Below, piece by piece: positions 25,113-38,307 of a DNA stretch of 64,000 bases. The notes under the pieces are model-generated. The model was not told the DNA's origin. It made no database searches and worked only from the letters and a program-made list of their open reading frames with translations. The stretch comes from Glebionis coronaria. Taxonomy: Eukaryota; Streptophyta; Magnoliopsida; Asterales; Asteraceae. How positions within the stretch are numbered: position 1 is the stretch's first letter; each line of letters begins with the position of its first letter. The translations under genes were made by a program, and so were the position numbers. The stretch spans positions 218,286,592-218,350,591 of the forward strand of contig CM046882.1 of the NCBI GenBank assembly GCA_025667525.1. The letters are read 5' to 3'.

Positions 25113-25834
25113 TTCTTTGACTTTACGAGAGACTATCGATTGACAGTTTTCATTGGCTTTTGGGACCCGTTCACCTTGTGAACGTTATTTTTACGTATCA
25201 TAAATCAAAAACAAATATAAAATCAAAAATATAAAAATATATAAAAACTAAAAAATTAACAAAACAATTCTTTTCCTAAAGAATTGACCAAAAAAATTAA
25301 AAAATCCAAAAAGTAATCTTTTTCCTAAGAGATTGCACCCAAAAATATATATTATTGGATTCTCTCGGTTTTTATGTACATATAGTATTTTCCCTTAAAA
25401 AACTCATAAATACAAAAATATTTTCCATATATTATTATAAGTAAATACGTATACGTATAAGAACAACCAATCTACATATCTTCCATAAGTATTGCCGAGG
25501 CAATACACCGTGTTGAGGGGCGTTCCGGTCCTTGACACGTGTATCGATCAAACAAAATAAAGCAAGAATAGATAAATACTCTCAATAAGCAACAATTCGA
25601 AGAATACGAACATTTAAGTGAATAGAAAGGTGATGTGCTATAAAATGCCATCTAAGGGTCAATAGGTACTTAAGTGTTTCGCGCCACCTAACCCCCCGTT
25701 CACTTGTAAGTATTCTAAGAAGGAAGGCTTCATTGGGGGTCTTGTGGATATTTAATATTGAAACTCAAAGAGGATAATCCATTTCTCTTCAAAGTCACAC
25801 GAGAGCTTCTCTCTCATTCCTCGTTTTGAGTTGC
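25113..25834 (+). other. A2 untranslated leader
   Basis: AT-rich sequence with no coding frame. The block near 25637-25745 (TATAAAATGCCATCTAAGG, CGCCACCTAACCCCCCGTTC) is collinear with the A4 leader at about 62600-62690 (CGTCTAAGG, GTGCCACCTCGTTTCCCCGC). It is thus a conserved leader element, perhaps for packaging or translation (inference). Confidence 0.6.
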
Positions 25835-27300
25835 ATGCTCACACGCGGGCGTGCACAAATACCGATTGGTGTACAACCTCTTCCTCCGAAAAGGAAGAAA
25901 AAGAGAAAGAGTAAGACCACCACCGTCCACCAAGCCGATCACGAGAATCGTGCTTTGACTCCTCCTCCACAAGAAGCCATGGCTATTGATAATCGCTCTT
26001 TGTTGGAACGTATGCAACCCAATATTCATGGATATGCTAGTGCTATTAAGATTCTCGACTTTCCCGCAAACACATTTGAGCTACATACATCTATGATCAC
26101 TATGGTTTCACAATCACCTTTCTATGGTAACAAGAATGAGGATCCTCATGCTCACCTTAAGAGATTCCTTTCTCTTTGCAATACCATTAAGCATAATGGA
26201 GTTCCACATGAGGTGATTATGATGATGTTAGTGTCATTTTCCCTAGAGGGATCCGCTAAGCATTGGTTAGACACCCAACCACCTGATAGTATCACCACAT
26301 GGGATGGTTTAACCACTAAGTTTTTAAACAAGTTCTTTCCTCCAGATAAGACTATGGCTTTGAGGACTTTAATTATAGGCTTTCAACAAAAACCTAGTCA
26401 ATCCTTTAGTGATGCTTGGGAAGAGTATAGTGAGTTATTGAGGAGAGGCCCTAATCATGGATTGGATCATGGTCAACAAATCAATATTTTCTATAATGGC
26501 CTTAAATCTCACCACCAAGATTCACTCAATGCTTCCGCGGGAGGGAATAATCTTCTTAAAACCTACCAAGAGGCTTTGGACATCATTGAGACTAAAGCAA
26601 TGGTTCAAACAAACAATCAATTTGAAGAAAGGGTTCATGTTATCCAAAACAATTCTCAAAACCCTTGTGACAACCAACTCCTCAAATTTCAACAAGAGAT
26701 CCTTCAACAAGTCAAACAAGGACAACAAGAAGTACTTCAAGCTTTTAAGACCATGTCATTGAACAATTCTTCAAATAATGTGAATGCCATCACTCTTTCT
26801 TGTGTTACTTGTGGAGGTCCCCATTCTTATGAACAATGTGATAAGGTGCAAGTGTATCAAGGGGAATACTATGCTTACCAAGAGGAACATCGTGAACACT
26901 TCAAGCCAAATATCAATCCAAATAACCTTTCTTACAAATCCCAAAACTACCTTACTCCACCCGGATTTCCACCCCACCCAACCACCCAAATTCAACAAAA
27001 TCCACCTCAAATTTTACCAAGGAATCAATGGCAAAGACCACCTTACCAAGGAAATAACTACAAGGCACCCAACAATGTTCAACATCAAGGAAATACCTTT
27101 TATCCACCACAACAAGGATTTAATCAACCACTTCCATTTATCCCCAATCAAGCATATGCTCCAATACCAAATCAAGCTTACCCTCAACTTCAAAATCAAG
27201 GATATGGGATGCAAGAGACTCAAGAGTATGTTGACAAGAAAATGCGTGAAATTGAGAAGAGAATGAATGATCAAATGAAACGTACATTGGAGGAACAAAC

Positions 27301-27301
<1 letters not shown>
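25835..27301 (+). pseudogene. gag: Athila-type gag (A2), open but cut at its 3' end
   Basis: The ATG at 25835 is chosen because the lysine/arginine-rich stretch after it (KRKKKRKSK, about 25890-25916) is also found upstream of the internal Met in A1; an alternative ATG is at 25979. The gag domain is at about 26060-26580 ([29 protein letters not shown]), the zinc knuckle C-X2-C-X3-H-X4-C ([13 protein letters not shown]) at about 26802-26840, then a Pro/Gln/Asn-rich tail and a charged helix (about 27210-27298). It has no internal stop over about 490 codons, the best-preserved gag here. The frame runs on through (TA)n as Ile-Tyr repeats to 27781, which is fortuitous. Pol is absent. Confidence 0.88.
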
Positions 27302-27834
<533 letters not shown>

Positions 27835-27846
27835 GCTCTGGTACCA
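27835..27846 (-). other. Primer-binding site of T2
   Basis: Minus-strand TGGTACCAGAGC, three bases from the LTR end (27850). It is the same variant as in T1. Confidence 0.85.
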
Positions 27847-27849
27847 AAC

Positions 27850-30050
27850 TGTAACACCCCCAAATATACACAATTCAATACAACGGAAGACTCGTTGGTG
27901 TTACGGGATAGCACATTACTCACATCCTAGACAACTCTTAAAAATCGCGTCGTTTAATAATAAAGCATTTCCATTCATAAATATTAAATTTACATAGGTC
28001 CCAAGTCATTATATTTCATACAAGTTTTACAAAGCATTTGAATGGAAATTATTATTGAAGTGCGAGCCATGAATTCTTGTTGTCTTCCTGAGAATTACCT
28101 TCAAGTACCTGAGATAAAACATGTTAAAAGAAAAGGTCAACGAAAACGCCAAGTGAATTCATAGAGTTTAATAAAATCATTAATATAGCATCGGTATATA
28201 ATTATTACTGAAAATCATTTTGTACACATCTTTGTAATAGGCCATAAAATAGCCAAAGTCATTTTATACAAATCCTTGTCAAAAATCATAATATAGGCTT
28301 TTGCCTTCAAAATCATTATATGAACCATTGTCGTAAAAACATCATACAATATGTTTTATAACGTTGTATAGAGTTAATTAAAAACCGTTATATGAATATG
28401 GTTATGAAAAACCAAAACACGAACATAATATCAATAGTAAGACCCCGTATTGCTAGTCAGGCAATATATCGTAATTTAGTGCGTATAGCAGTATTTCGTT
28501 ATTTGGATTATTATAAGCCGCATGACATTGTTACCTTACTACAACAAACAACGGGTAGCTAACCCGAAACTCAATTTTCCCATCTAAGTTAGCGTGTCGT
28601 CACAAAATCATGCTATGGAAATCTTCTCATACATAAATTCGCTTACCAATCAATGTGGCACGACGGGGATCAACCGTCAAGGCACGAACTAGGGTGATCG
28701 TCCCCAAATAGTACTAATGGGACTTTTAGTGACATAAACTAACTTTAATAATCTATGTTATCTCATACCTCGGGTCATATAATCATTCATCAGGTCATAC
28801 AATCATTCGGGTCCAAACCAATAAACAAGCAATCGGGACAACTGGTGTCCTATTTTTATTAAAACTAACATGTTATCTCCATCGCGGGTTTATAAAACAT
28901 TTAATAAAAACACTTAAAAGAGTGCGAGGCTATGAACTCACGTTGATGTGGGAAGGTGGTTATCGGCGATTTGGATGTACGATACGTGCTTCAATCACGA
29001 AAACCTAGACAAATAATACTTGTCTTAGACTCTTGTCCAATGACTTTATAAAAATAACAATTATGTATACATCTGATGATTTTATATATAAATGATGATG
29101 ATCAAGTGGGTTTATACATGCTCATTTACTCATTTTAGTGTTATGTATTGGTAACTTTTATACTAGTTTACTAGTTTTACTTATTTACATGTTTTAGGCC
29201 CAACAAGCCTATTATAAGGCCAATACCTTATATTAGTCCATTTTAAACTTTTATTATCAGTATTATACTTTACATGTTGGGCCCAAGTGGGTTAAGCCCA
29301 ATAAGTAAGTTTATAAGTGTTTTACCAATACTAGTCGGGTTAATAGTCCAATAAGGCTACTTTGGCCCGTTAATGTCTATATGTTATGAAGCTCGGGTTT
29401 TATCGGTTTTTACTTGTTATATAAGTTCATATATCATTATGTGAGTTTATAAAATTTTACATTAGACGAGTCCGACCGTCTACGTTTTATTTGACAAAAA
29501 ACGTTAATCTTTCGGTTTTAGCCGAAATTACGCAAAACTTAAGTATATAGTTTTGTAACTTGGAAAAACATTTTTACTTGTAATTTATATAATGTATCCC
29601 ATTTTAATATCAATATATATGTAACTCTTTATTTATAATATTTATCAATTAGTGGGTTTTATATATGTATATTTTATATAAATTTTTTAGTGCTTATATT
29701 ATATACTATTTATATACAAAATCAGTCCCAAATTTTAAGTCCACTAAAATATCCATATCTAGAGTTCTATAATGAGATAGGACCTCAAATTTTTATGACA
29801 GTAACTAAATAATATGTGCTTCATTTTAATTGCGTATAGCTACTGATGAATCAACCTCTAAATATTTTAATAAATTCGTCCAAAATAGTATAGGCAGATT
29901 TACACTCTAATCTTGTTTTGATCATATCTCACTCATTTTTATGATTCCATTGTATGGCCAACTCTCACATGTGTATAACACCTAATACTTACTGTAAATT
30001 GATTCCACTATGCCATTTTATCATTTTATCATTTGGTTACGTACTGTTTT
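27850..30050 (-). repeat. T2 5' LTR, 3' segment (R/U5 and part of U3)
   Basis: Plus-strand TGTAACACCCCC start equals the LTR 3' end. 27850-28872 matches T1 inverted. A TATA box on minus (TTTATAAACC, about 28888-28898) is followed by CGCGATGGAGATAACATG. The LTR continues at 43743 after T3. Confidence 0.8.
30046..30050. repeat. Target-site duplication of T3, left copy
   Basis: GTTTT directly before TGTAACACCC; the same 5 bases follow the other end at 43738-43742. Confidence 0.75.
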
Positions 30051-32797
30051 TGTAACACCCCATTTTGGAAATGGAAATGTCACAGCATTTATGGCGTGTC
30101 ATCAAAGCATATAAGGAATAATGTCTAAACATTACTTGACCATAAAAGGAAAATACTGGAATCAAACATCGATAGTCCAAAAGTAAAACTCATCACACAC
30201 AAACATAGTATAATAAAGGAAAGGACTAAACAATGTCCAAAGCATAAGTATCATAAGAAAGGAAATGCATAAAGTAAAGAAGGCTAGAAAGCTTCCAGTC
30301 CAAATGCACGTACTCTTAGTGTCTACGAGCGTCCCTGAGTACCTGCCGTTTTGGGAACTTCGAAAAGGAAAACGGCTGAGCAATACGCTTAGTGCACGGA
30401 TGTACAATAAAGCATGAATAGGATAAGCATATAACATATAACAGCGGAAGAAAACTAAGTCCCGAGTAACCTGGTTAAGTCTTGATAAAACTGGTTTAAT
30501 AGTTTGAAAATTCTTATGTTTATCTTATAAAACTGTTTGTCATATTTTACCATTAGCCAATATAGGTCATGAAAATCCACCGTGCATGAATACTTGGAGG
30601 GGTGACCTCATCATGCAAATTAGAGGGGCTGCCTCTAATTTAATATACTGGGTTTTGGGTAGGAGGGATAAGCTTCTTGTGAAGGATGCAAGGCACACAC
30701 CACATTCACCATGAAATCTTGAATAAAAACATGTAACTAGGATGCACCCATACGCCCCACATGATAAATATAAATAAATGGCCAAAAGCTGAAGGGAGGC
30801 CACGAGCAATCACTCCGCCGTGGTGAAGTCATAACATCAGTGCCTCTAATGGTATGGTTATGGTACCTCCATAACTAGGTGAAACTGGTCATGCATGTAT
30901 ATGGCTATAGGTAATCTTAATTAAACATAAGAAATCAAACACATAACTTATACTACCAGAAAACAGTTGGCTGCATAAGGGGAATCCTAAAAAGGAAAGA
31001 ATGTCCATACTGAAAGGACGGGAATCCGTACCTTATGTCCAGTGAACGAAGAAGATGAACTTAGAGGAATCCTACTTCCGAATCACTAGTGCTACATAAA
31101 TACATACATGAATAAGTATCTGCTTCCTAAATACGTAGCTGGTTTTATGTCATGTCTTAGCTTATTTTATGTGTTCTTACCATGTTTTACTGTTTTAAAG
31201 CCTTAAACTATGTTTTATCTTATATTCTGTTTAATCTGATTAAGTATTTCTGGTATTTTATGTGTTATTATACTTACTGTGTAATAAAAAGTAACTTTCC
31301 AAAAATAGCAGGTTTCCTAAAATAGAAAGTTTCCAAAAATAGAAAGTTTCCAAAAATAGAAAGTTTCCAAAAATAGAATGTTACCAAAAATAGAAAGTTT
31401 CCAAAAATAGAATGTTTCCAAAAATAGAAAGTTTCCAAAAATAGAAAGTTTCCAAAAACATTACTACTTAAAATAGATAAGTTTCTAAAAATAGAAAGTT
31501 TCCATAAATAGATCAGCTGCCTTAATTAAATAAGTTTCCACAAATAGATTAGCTGCCTGAAATAAATAAGTTTCTAAAAATAGAAGGTTTCCATAAATAG
31601 ATTAGGTGCCTTATATAATTAAGTTTCAAAAAATAGAAAGTTTCCATAATTAGAAATAAGCTGGTTAAATAAGCTAAGTATATAAGCCTAAGTGTTTCCA
31701 TGATTATTTTCTAATTCATATGATATAATGTATAGTTTAATAATTATTTCATGTAATTAAATTAAACTATAGGTTAAAATATTTAATTAAAGTATAACAT
31801 GTTTTTAATTAAATAAGTTAATTACTTAGGTTAAAATATGTATTATTATATATTAATAATATAACCTAAGTCATGTTAATTAATTAATTATATCCATGGT
31901 TTTAAAATAACTATTAATAAATGAATAACCTAAGTCATGTTATTAAATTAATCATATCATTTTATTAATTTAATTTTTAACATAAGATCATAAAACATAA
32001 AAAAAACTAAGCATACACCATGAACTGGATCTAAGCTAAAAACAATGAACCGGACATGAAATCGACACCGTACCCCGAACCAACTCGGGGTACCCCTTGT
32101 CTTGGGGCTGCCGTGGGACCCACACACACCAACCAAGACCGTATGGTCTTAGTGGTGGTCGGTTTGGCCAAACCGAAACCCCTTCGGGTTCGGTGCAGCC
32201 TGCGGCCAAAAACAAACACCCCTTAAAACATATTTTTGATTTTATTAAACCCCAAATCATGTTAGATCCATGTTTAATTATTAGGTTTTTGTAAAAACAT
32301 AACATGTTCTTGATTTATAAAAAGATTAAATCAAAAGAAAAGGTTTAAAAAGGGTTTACCGAATTCGTGGATCAAAAGGATGATGAACAAACACGATCAC
32401 CAAGAAAAATTCCAAGATCCAAGATCACCAACCACCTGCTTGTGGTGTTTTAGGGTGGCGGCACAAAGAAGACAAGGGAGGAGGGTTTTAGGTTTTTCTA
32501 AAAAATCTTCTGTAAAAATTAAATGAGTAGTGAAAATCCCTTTTTCCCTTTTAGTAAAATTTGACAAATGGGCTTGGCCCATTTGTCCTTGTAGCCGCGG
32601 GTAGGGGCCCCACTTGGGGTACACGTACCTTTTTCCGTGTCTCGTTGTTAAGTTAAACGTTCGTGATTATTTGTGATCGCGTTTTAAGTGTTCTCGTTAC
32701 GTAAATACCGTGATCTAATATATTAATTACGCTCGTAATAAATATATATACGTAATTAATAATAGTTCGTGTTTTAATTACGTTCATGATTTCATGA
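30051..32797 (-). repeat. T3 3' LTR, U3 start deleted
   Basis: Matches 40728-43543 along its whole length. Homology stops at 32797, so the counterpart of 43544-43737 is missing and pol sequence follows directly. It holds the 17-bp minisatellite and a GC-richer block near 32070-32215 (CTCGGGGTACCCC). Confidence 0.9.
31293..31640. repeat. 17-bp minisatellite in T3 3' LTR
   Basis: Unit like TTTCCAAAAATAGAAAG, about nine regular copies to about 31460, then degenerate copies mixed with an AGATTAGCTGCCTTAATTAA-like unit. The copy in the 5' LTR is at 41973-42340 with slightly different unit number. Confidence 0.9.
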
Positions 32798-35700
32798 AAC
32801 ACATTGTGCACATGCGAAAGCTGCGGAGGTAACGCCAATCGGTAAGATACTTCACCGACTCGTTCAATGATATCAAACGATCCGATGAAACGAGGACTGG
32901 GCTTCCCTTTAATCCCGAAGCGTCTAACACCACGTGCCGGCGAAACCTTAAGGAAGACGTGATCTCCTACATTAAAGTGTATGTCCCTACGGTGCTTATC
33001 GGCGTAACTCTTCTGACGTGACCGTGCCTCCTGAATTTTCTGCCTAGCTACTGCGATCTTCTCATTGGTCATCTCTATGATTTCTGGTCCTTCAAGTGTT
33101 CGCTCACCAACCTGATCCCAACAGATTGGGGCGCGACACTTTCTGCCATACAACATCTCAAATGGAGCACACTTGATACTTACGTGCCAACTGTTGTTGT
33201 ATGCAAACTCCACCAAACAGATGTATTCGTCCCAATCACCCGTCCATTCCAATGCACGTGACCTCAACATATCTTCTAATGTATGAATGGTTCGCTCTGA
33301 ATGTCCGTCCGTTTGAGGATGAAAAGCCGTGCTAAGCTTAAGTTGTGTACCCCAAGCTTTTTGCAGACTCTTCCAAAAGCGCGAAGTAAAACGAGGATCT
33401 CTGTCTGAGACGATGCTGGATGGTGCACCGTGGAGTCTCATGATCTCTCTTCTGTACGTATCTGCGAGTTTACTTACCGGATCTTCCTTGCGGATCGGTA
33501 AGAAATGAGCTGATTTGGTAAGTCGATCAACGATAACCCAAATTGCATCGTGCTTCCTCTTGGTAGGCGGAAGACCAGTAACAAAATCCATGGTGATTTT
33601 GTCCCACTTCCACTCTGGAATATCTAACGGTTGAAGGAGACCGCCAGATCGCTGATGCTCGATCTTAACATGCTGGCAAGTAAGACATTTGGAGACGTAA
33701 GTTGCCACATCCTGTTTCATACCACTCCACCAAAAGTGCTGCTTGATGTCATGGTACATCTTAGTCGAACCATGATGTATAGAGAATGGGGAGCTATGAG
33801 CCTCAGCTAACAAAGCTTCCCGGAGTTCTTGGTCATCAGGAACACAAAGTCTAGTGCCCTGCCATACGATACCATCTGCACCCACTCTGAATTCCGTCTG
33901 CTTCTCCAAATTCTGTACTATCGCCCAGATTTCTCCGTCATCCTTCTGAGCTTCCTTGATCTTAGATAGTAACTCGGGTTCTACTCTAAGATTAGCCCAG
34001 TAACCGTGCTGTCCACGTACCATGTACTCGATGTCTAGTCGCTCCAAGTCTCTTATGATTTCCTCTTCGATTTTAATGCCGTTGATCATTCCGGACTTCC
34101 TGCTAAGAGCATCTGCTAATACATTTGCCTTTCCGGGATTATACTGTAGATTAATGTCATAATCCTTCAACAGCTCTAACCATCTCCTCTGCCTCATGTT
34201 CAATTCACGTTCAGTGAAGATATACTTCAAGCTCTTGTGGTCCGTGAAAATGTCACATGATTCTCCATATAAGTAGTGCCTCCATATCTTCAATGCAAAC
34301 ACGACTGCAGCAAGTTCCAGGTCATGCGTGGGGTAATTTTCTTCATAAGGCTTAAGCTGCCGTGAAGCGTACGCGATCACTTTCCCATGTTGCATGAGAA
34401 CACAACCAAGTCCCTTCCCCGATGCATCACTATAGATTTGAAATCCACTCGTACCAGATGGTAGAGTAAGAATAGGTGCAGATACTAGCTTCTGCTTCAG
34501 GTCTTCAAAGCTCTTCTCTCGATCTTCAGTCCAGACGAATTTCTCCCCTTTCCGAATTAGTTTGGTCAATGGTAGTGCTAGGCGGGAAAAGTTCTCCACG
34601 AACCTACGGTAATAGCCAGCTAAGCCTAAGAAACTACGGACTTCCGTCGCTGATGTCGGCCTTGGCCATTTAGTAATGGCCTCAACCTTTGTTGGATCCA
34701 TAGTGATTCCTTCTGCTGATACAATGTGACCTAAGAATGCCACATTGTCTAACCAGAACTCACACTTGGAGAATTTAGAATACAACTGCTTCTGGCGAAG
34801 AATCTGTAGTACTGTACGAAGATGGTCTTCGTGTTCCTCCTTGGACTTTGAGAAAATCAGGATGTCATCGATGAAGACAATGACAAACTTGTCCAGAAAT
34901 TCATGGAAGATTCTGTTCATCAAATCCATGAACACTGCTGGAGCATTTGTCAGGCCAAAAGGCATAACTACGAACTCGTAGTGGCCATAACGGGTACGAA
35001 AGGCAGTCTTAGCGATGTCCTTCTCCTTGACCCGTAGCTGATGATAGCCTGACCTGAGATCAATCTTGGAAAAATGTTTGGCCCCTTGGAGTTGGTCAAA
35101 CAGATCGTCGATGCGTGGCAGTGGATATCTATTCCGAATGGTAATCTTGTTGATCTCGCGATACTCTATGCAAAGACGCATACTGCCGTCCTTCTTCTTA
35201 ACAAACAAGACCGGTGCGCCCCATGGAGACGCGCTCGGTCGAATGAAACCTCGTTCAAGAAGTTCTTGCAGTTGATCCTTCAGCTCCTTCAGCTCTATGG
35301 GAGCCATGCGATAAGGAGCTTTGGAGATTGGTTCAACTCCTGGAACCAGCTCGGTACTGAATTCCACTTCTCGTGCTGGTGGTATGCCCGGAAGTTCTGC
35401 TGGAAAAACATCTTGGAATTCCGACACTATAGGTTGATCCTGAATCAATGGAGATTCAGCATCCATGTCGTGAACCGTAGCTAGATAACCCTCGCAGCCA
35501 TGTGACAGTAGTGCACGCGCTTCTAGGGTGGATATGACTTGTACAGACCGTCTGGGTATGAACTCATTATAAATGTACTCTGGTGAATTAACATCACCGA
35601 AGATAACTCGATATGAATGGCAGTCTATGGTAGCATGATGCTTGGATAGCCAATCCATGCCCAAAATCATGTCGAAGTCATTCATGTCCAGCGGAAGTGC

Positions 35701-35988
35701 GTCAATAGGTCGAACCTTATCGTCAAATTCTAGGGGAAGACTGTTGTATACATGGCTGATTAATACAGAGTCTCTCAAAGGCATGGAAATAGTAAGCCTG
35801 TTTTCTAATGGCAAGGGAGGAATCCTAATGTTCTTAGCATAAGCAGTTGAAATAACCGAGTGAGTAGCACCCGTATCGAAAAAAACACATGCAGCTTGAC
35901 CATACATATACAAGATTCCAGTGATGGTACCTGTAGACTTGTTGGCCTGGTCTCGAGATGTCGTATAGACACACCCGTGTTGGGTCAA
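32653..35988 (-). CDS. pol: Tekay-type pol (T3): protease, RT, RNase H, integrase; chromodomain lost
   Basis: Open for about 1,110 codons. The first codons (above 35977) come from the C1 LTR, so the native frame enters from gag across C1. Aspartic protease [12 protein letters not shown] (catalytic Asp near 35875). [12 protein letters not shown], then FIDDIL with both Asp at 34864-34869. RNase [41 protein letters not shown] (about 34440-34080). Integrase: HHCC finger (to CLTCQ, about 33680), core Asp in MDFVTG (near 33590), Asp in SDRDPRF (near 33410), Glu in GHSERTI (near 33290), then the GPY/F-like C-terminal region to HVHNVF. There the frame passes at 32797 into LTR U3 sequence and ends at 32653. 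All catalytic residues are present. No gag is joined and the chromodomain expected in Tekay is missing. Confidence 0.92.
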   Translation of the reverse strand: MTQHGCVYTTSRDQANKSTGTITGILYMYGQAACVFFDTGATHSVISTAYAKNIRIPPLPLENRLTISMPLRDSVLISHVYNSLPLEFDDKVRPIDALPLDMNDFDMILGMDWLSKHHATIDCHSYRVIFGDVNSPEYIYNEFIPRRSVQVISTLEARALLSHGCEGYLATVHDMDAESPLIQDQPIVSEFQDVFPAELPGIPPAREVEFSTELVPGVEPISKAPYRMAPIELKELKDQLQELLERGFIRPSASPWGAPVLFVKKKDGSMRLCIEYREINKITIRNRYPLPRIDDLFDQLQGAKHFSKIDLRSGYHQLRVKEKDIAKTAFRTRYGHYEFVVMPFGLTNAPAVFMDLMNRIFHEFLDKFVIVFIDDILIFSKSKEEHEDHLRTVLQILRQKQLYSKFSKCEFWLDNVAFLGHIVSAEGITMDPTKVEAITKWPRPTSATEVRSFLGLAGYYRRFVENFSRLALPLTKLIRKGEKFVWTEDREKSFEDLKQKLVSAPILTLPSGTSGFQIYSDASGKGLGCVLMQHGKVIAYASRQLKPYEENYPTHDLELAAVVFALKIWRHYLYGESCDIFTDHKSLKYIFTERELNMRQRRWLELLKDYDINLQYNPGKANVLADALSRKSGMINGIKIEEEIIRDLERLDIEYMVRGQHGYWANLRVEPELLSKIKEAQKDDGEIWAIVQNLEKQTEFRVGADGIVWQGTRLCVPDDQELREALLAEAHSSPFSIHHGSTKMYHDIKQHFWWSGMKQDVATYVSKCLTCQHVKIEHQRSGGLLQPLDIPEWKWDKITMDFVTGLPPTKRKHDAIWVIVDRLTKSAHFLPIRKEDPVSKLADTYRREIMRLHGAPSSIVSDRDPRFTSRFWKSLQKAWGTQLKLSTAFHPQTDGHSERTIHTLEDMLRSRALEWTGDWDEYICLVEFAYNNSWHVSIKCAPFEMLYGRKCRAPICWDQVGERTLEGPEIIEMTNEKIAVARQKIQEARSRQKSYADKHRRDIHFNVGDHVFLKVSPARGVRRFGIKGKPSPRFIGSFDIIERVGEVSYRLALPPQLSHVHNVFHEIMNVIKTRTIINYVYIFITSVINILDHGIYVTRTLKTRSQIITNV

Positions 35989-36556
35989 AAAGTTGATGTG
36001 GCAGAAACTCTAAAACAAAGAAAACATGAAGGTAATTGTCTAAGCGTTGACAAGAGTATTCCAAGCGTTGACAAGAAGAATTTAGGCGTTGATGGAATCA
36101 AGCATTGTCAAGAGCAATCCAAGCATTGTCACATGCAATTCAAGCATTGACAAAACATAGACAAAGAAGCCTTTAGAAGCTTCTATTTGGATATATATGC
36201 AGGATATATTCTGTATATAGTTATTTAAATAGAAGATTCACATGTTTATTCATTCTTATCTCTTGTAAACCCTAATCCTTACACTATAAAAGGAACCAAG
36301 GGTCTTAGGTTTTAATTATCATTCATATCCACAATGTAAACCTAAAGCGTGTGTTACACTAGACGTGGGATTCAATGTATACACATCTAGTGGATGTTTG
36401 TTATTAATATAATGAGCATCCCATTTGTTTTAATTCATGTTATTGTGCCTAAACACCTTGTTAATGGTTGTTGTTCTAATTCCGCTTTGATTATCTAATC
36501 ATATGAACAATGATCATTCCTAGTTGCTTAAAAGATCCGGAAACAAGGTTTCCACA
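35978..36556 (+). repeat. C1 5' LTR
   Basis: Starts TGTTGGGTCAAAAAG, ends GTTTCCACA. U3 carries six 21-bp units around AAGCGTTGACAAG (36040-36160). A possible TATA box CACTATAAAAGG is at about 36283-36294. Two bases separate the end from the PBS. Confidence 0.9.
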
Positions 36557-36558
36557 AT

Positions 36559-36571
36559 TGGTATCAGAGCC
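36559..36571 (+). other. Primer-binding site of C1
   Basis: TGGTATCAGAGCC, complementary to the 3' end of initiator tRNA-Met, two bases after the LTR. Confidence 0.9.
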
Positions 36572-38307
36572 TCATGGCTCATGATGCTAGGACCAACAAG
36601 GTGTTCGTGTATGGTGAAAAGAAGAAAAATCCGTCTAGGGTTTTTCTGGACGTTTTTGTGTGCGCAGCAGTATTCAGAAGGTCATAACTTTTGATTGAAC
36701 CGTTGGATCTTCACGAAATTTTATATGTGTGTTCTTTATACATATATCTAAACATCCACCGGAGGGATTGTAGATTTTTATCCCCAGGAAAAAGTTATTA
36801 AGTGTCAAAGTCAGCAGTGAGTGAATGCAGTTTTCTATGGACAGCCCTGTTCAAAACACGTTTTCTCCTTCGTTAACCGTTGGATCTTCGTGATTTCTGA
36901 ACTGTAGATTCTTGGCACTTGTGTCTAGAATCTCACCGAAGGGATCTTCGATTTGAGCTCTAATGAAGAAGTTATCAGAAGTCGAAGTTGACTGTAGAAA
37001 AAGGTTCTATATTTTCTGTTTATTTATTATTATGAAACTAGGGTTTCTATAAACCCTAGGATCAATTCTATAACAGAGAAAAAGGATCTTTGTGACGAAT
37101 TGGAGATGTTAAAGTGTTAGGGTTTCATTCAAAACCCTAAATCGATATGTGTTTTGGGCAAAAAGGAAAAGAACGTTCGTTGTTTTGCTTTTGTACTTTC
37201 CAACAAAACGTGATGCAGCATGTTGATTGTGGCATAAAGAAAGATCGAATGATAGTGACGTGGGCTTCAAAAGCCACAAGATGACGTTAGCAGAATCATG
37301 ACGCTGACAAGGTTGATATTGACGCTGACAGAACGTATTTTGACGCTGACAGAATAAGTCAACGCTGATAGAGTTGACAGTGTTCTCCGATATATGTTAA
37401 TCCAAGCGCTGATAGGTATTGTCCGATATCGGACAATACATCTGACCAAGATGTTGGATAAAGGAGGATGTTGGACAACACAGGGTTTGCTGCTGTTTGA
37501 GAAAATTGGTACGTTTTTAGCACACAAAAAGGTAGTATTTACACACGAAGGTACATGGAATCTCCGTTTTAATATAGAATATCAAGTTGATATTAATGGC
37601 TCGGATATTTTTATAAGGAGTAAATGATTTTTAAGTAAGTTAGCAACGATTCATGAAGTAATTTATTGGAGTATGTAATCGGGATAGCCTTGTGAAAGAA
37701 TTATTCGTTGACAGCTTTTACGTATGAAGATATTGACTTGTCATGAAGAGGTGTTGGCTTAAGGGGAAGAATTCTTATGGTAAGTTTGATGATTGAAGAA
37801 GATTTTCGCGAGTTTGTGTTCTATCATATCTTAAAGTCGTGTACTCCCAGTCATAGACTTTAAAGGTAACTTGTTCGTGCTTTACATGGTTGGTGATGAA
37901 TACTTGTCAAAATCTAGCAAGTAAGGTTGCTATCACTTGAAGGAGTTACATTATCGTGCTCAGTGTCTCACAAAGGATGAGGATTTTGACAATGGGATCG
38001 AGGTCTACTTATATTTCTTCTCAATCTGGTATAAGTTCTTTATCACGTGGATAGTATAAGACATGGAACATAGGTTTGGGTTATTCTACTTCTACATCAA
38101 GATTACTTTATGTTATTTTTCTTCAAGATCATTACACAAAGCCTACATTTGAAGAATCTTCAACATTGCATACATTGTTTACTTCCTTGTTGATGTGACA
38201 AAAAGAGGAAGAAATACATGCTACACTTTAGGGGAAGCAATTTGAAGATCATGTACAACTTACAAGATATACACATAGAGTTTTGCCACTATCAACTAGG
38301 GGAAGAT
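36572..38307 (+). other. C1 non-coding internal region
   Basis: Stops in all frames and no gag or pol motif. Two diverged ~120-bp direct repeats start near 36680 and 36870 (AACCGTTGGATCTTC in each), and several GACGCTGACA-like units lie at 37295-37410. It ends in the PPT AGGGGAAGA at 38298-38306. This fits a LARD/TRIM-like element that would need proteins in trans. Confidence 0.75.

Noticed and set aside
32031..32305. Possible small genes around the GC-richer block of the T3 LTR
   Set aside because: The frames lie in LTR, are copied in the other LTR at 42776-42984 with changes, and show no domain.
35860..36150. Open frame over the C1 LTR start and T3 protease region on plus
   Set aside because: It is antisense to pol and then crosses the 21-bp LTR repeats; no domain.
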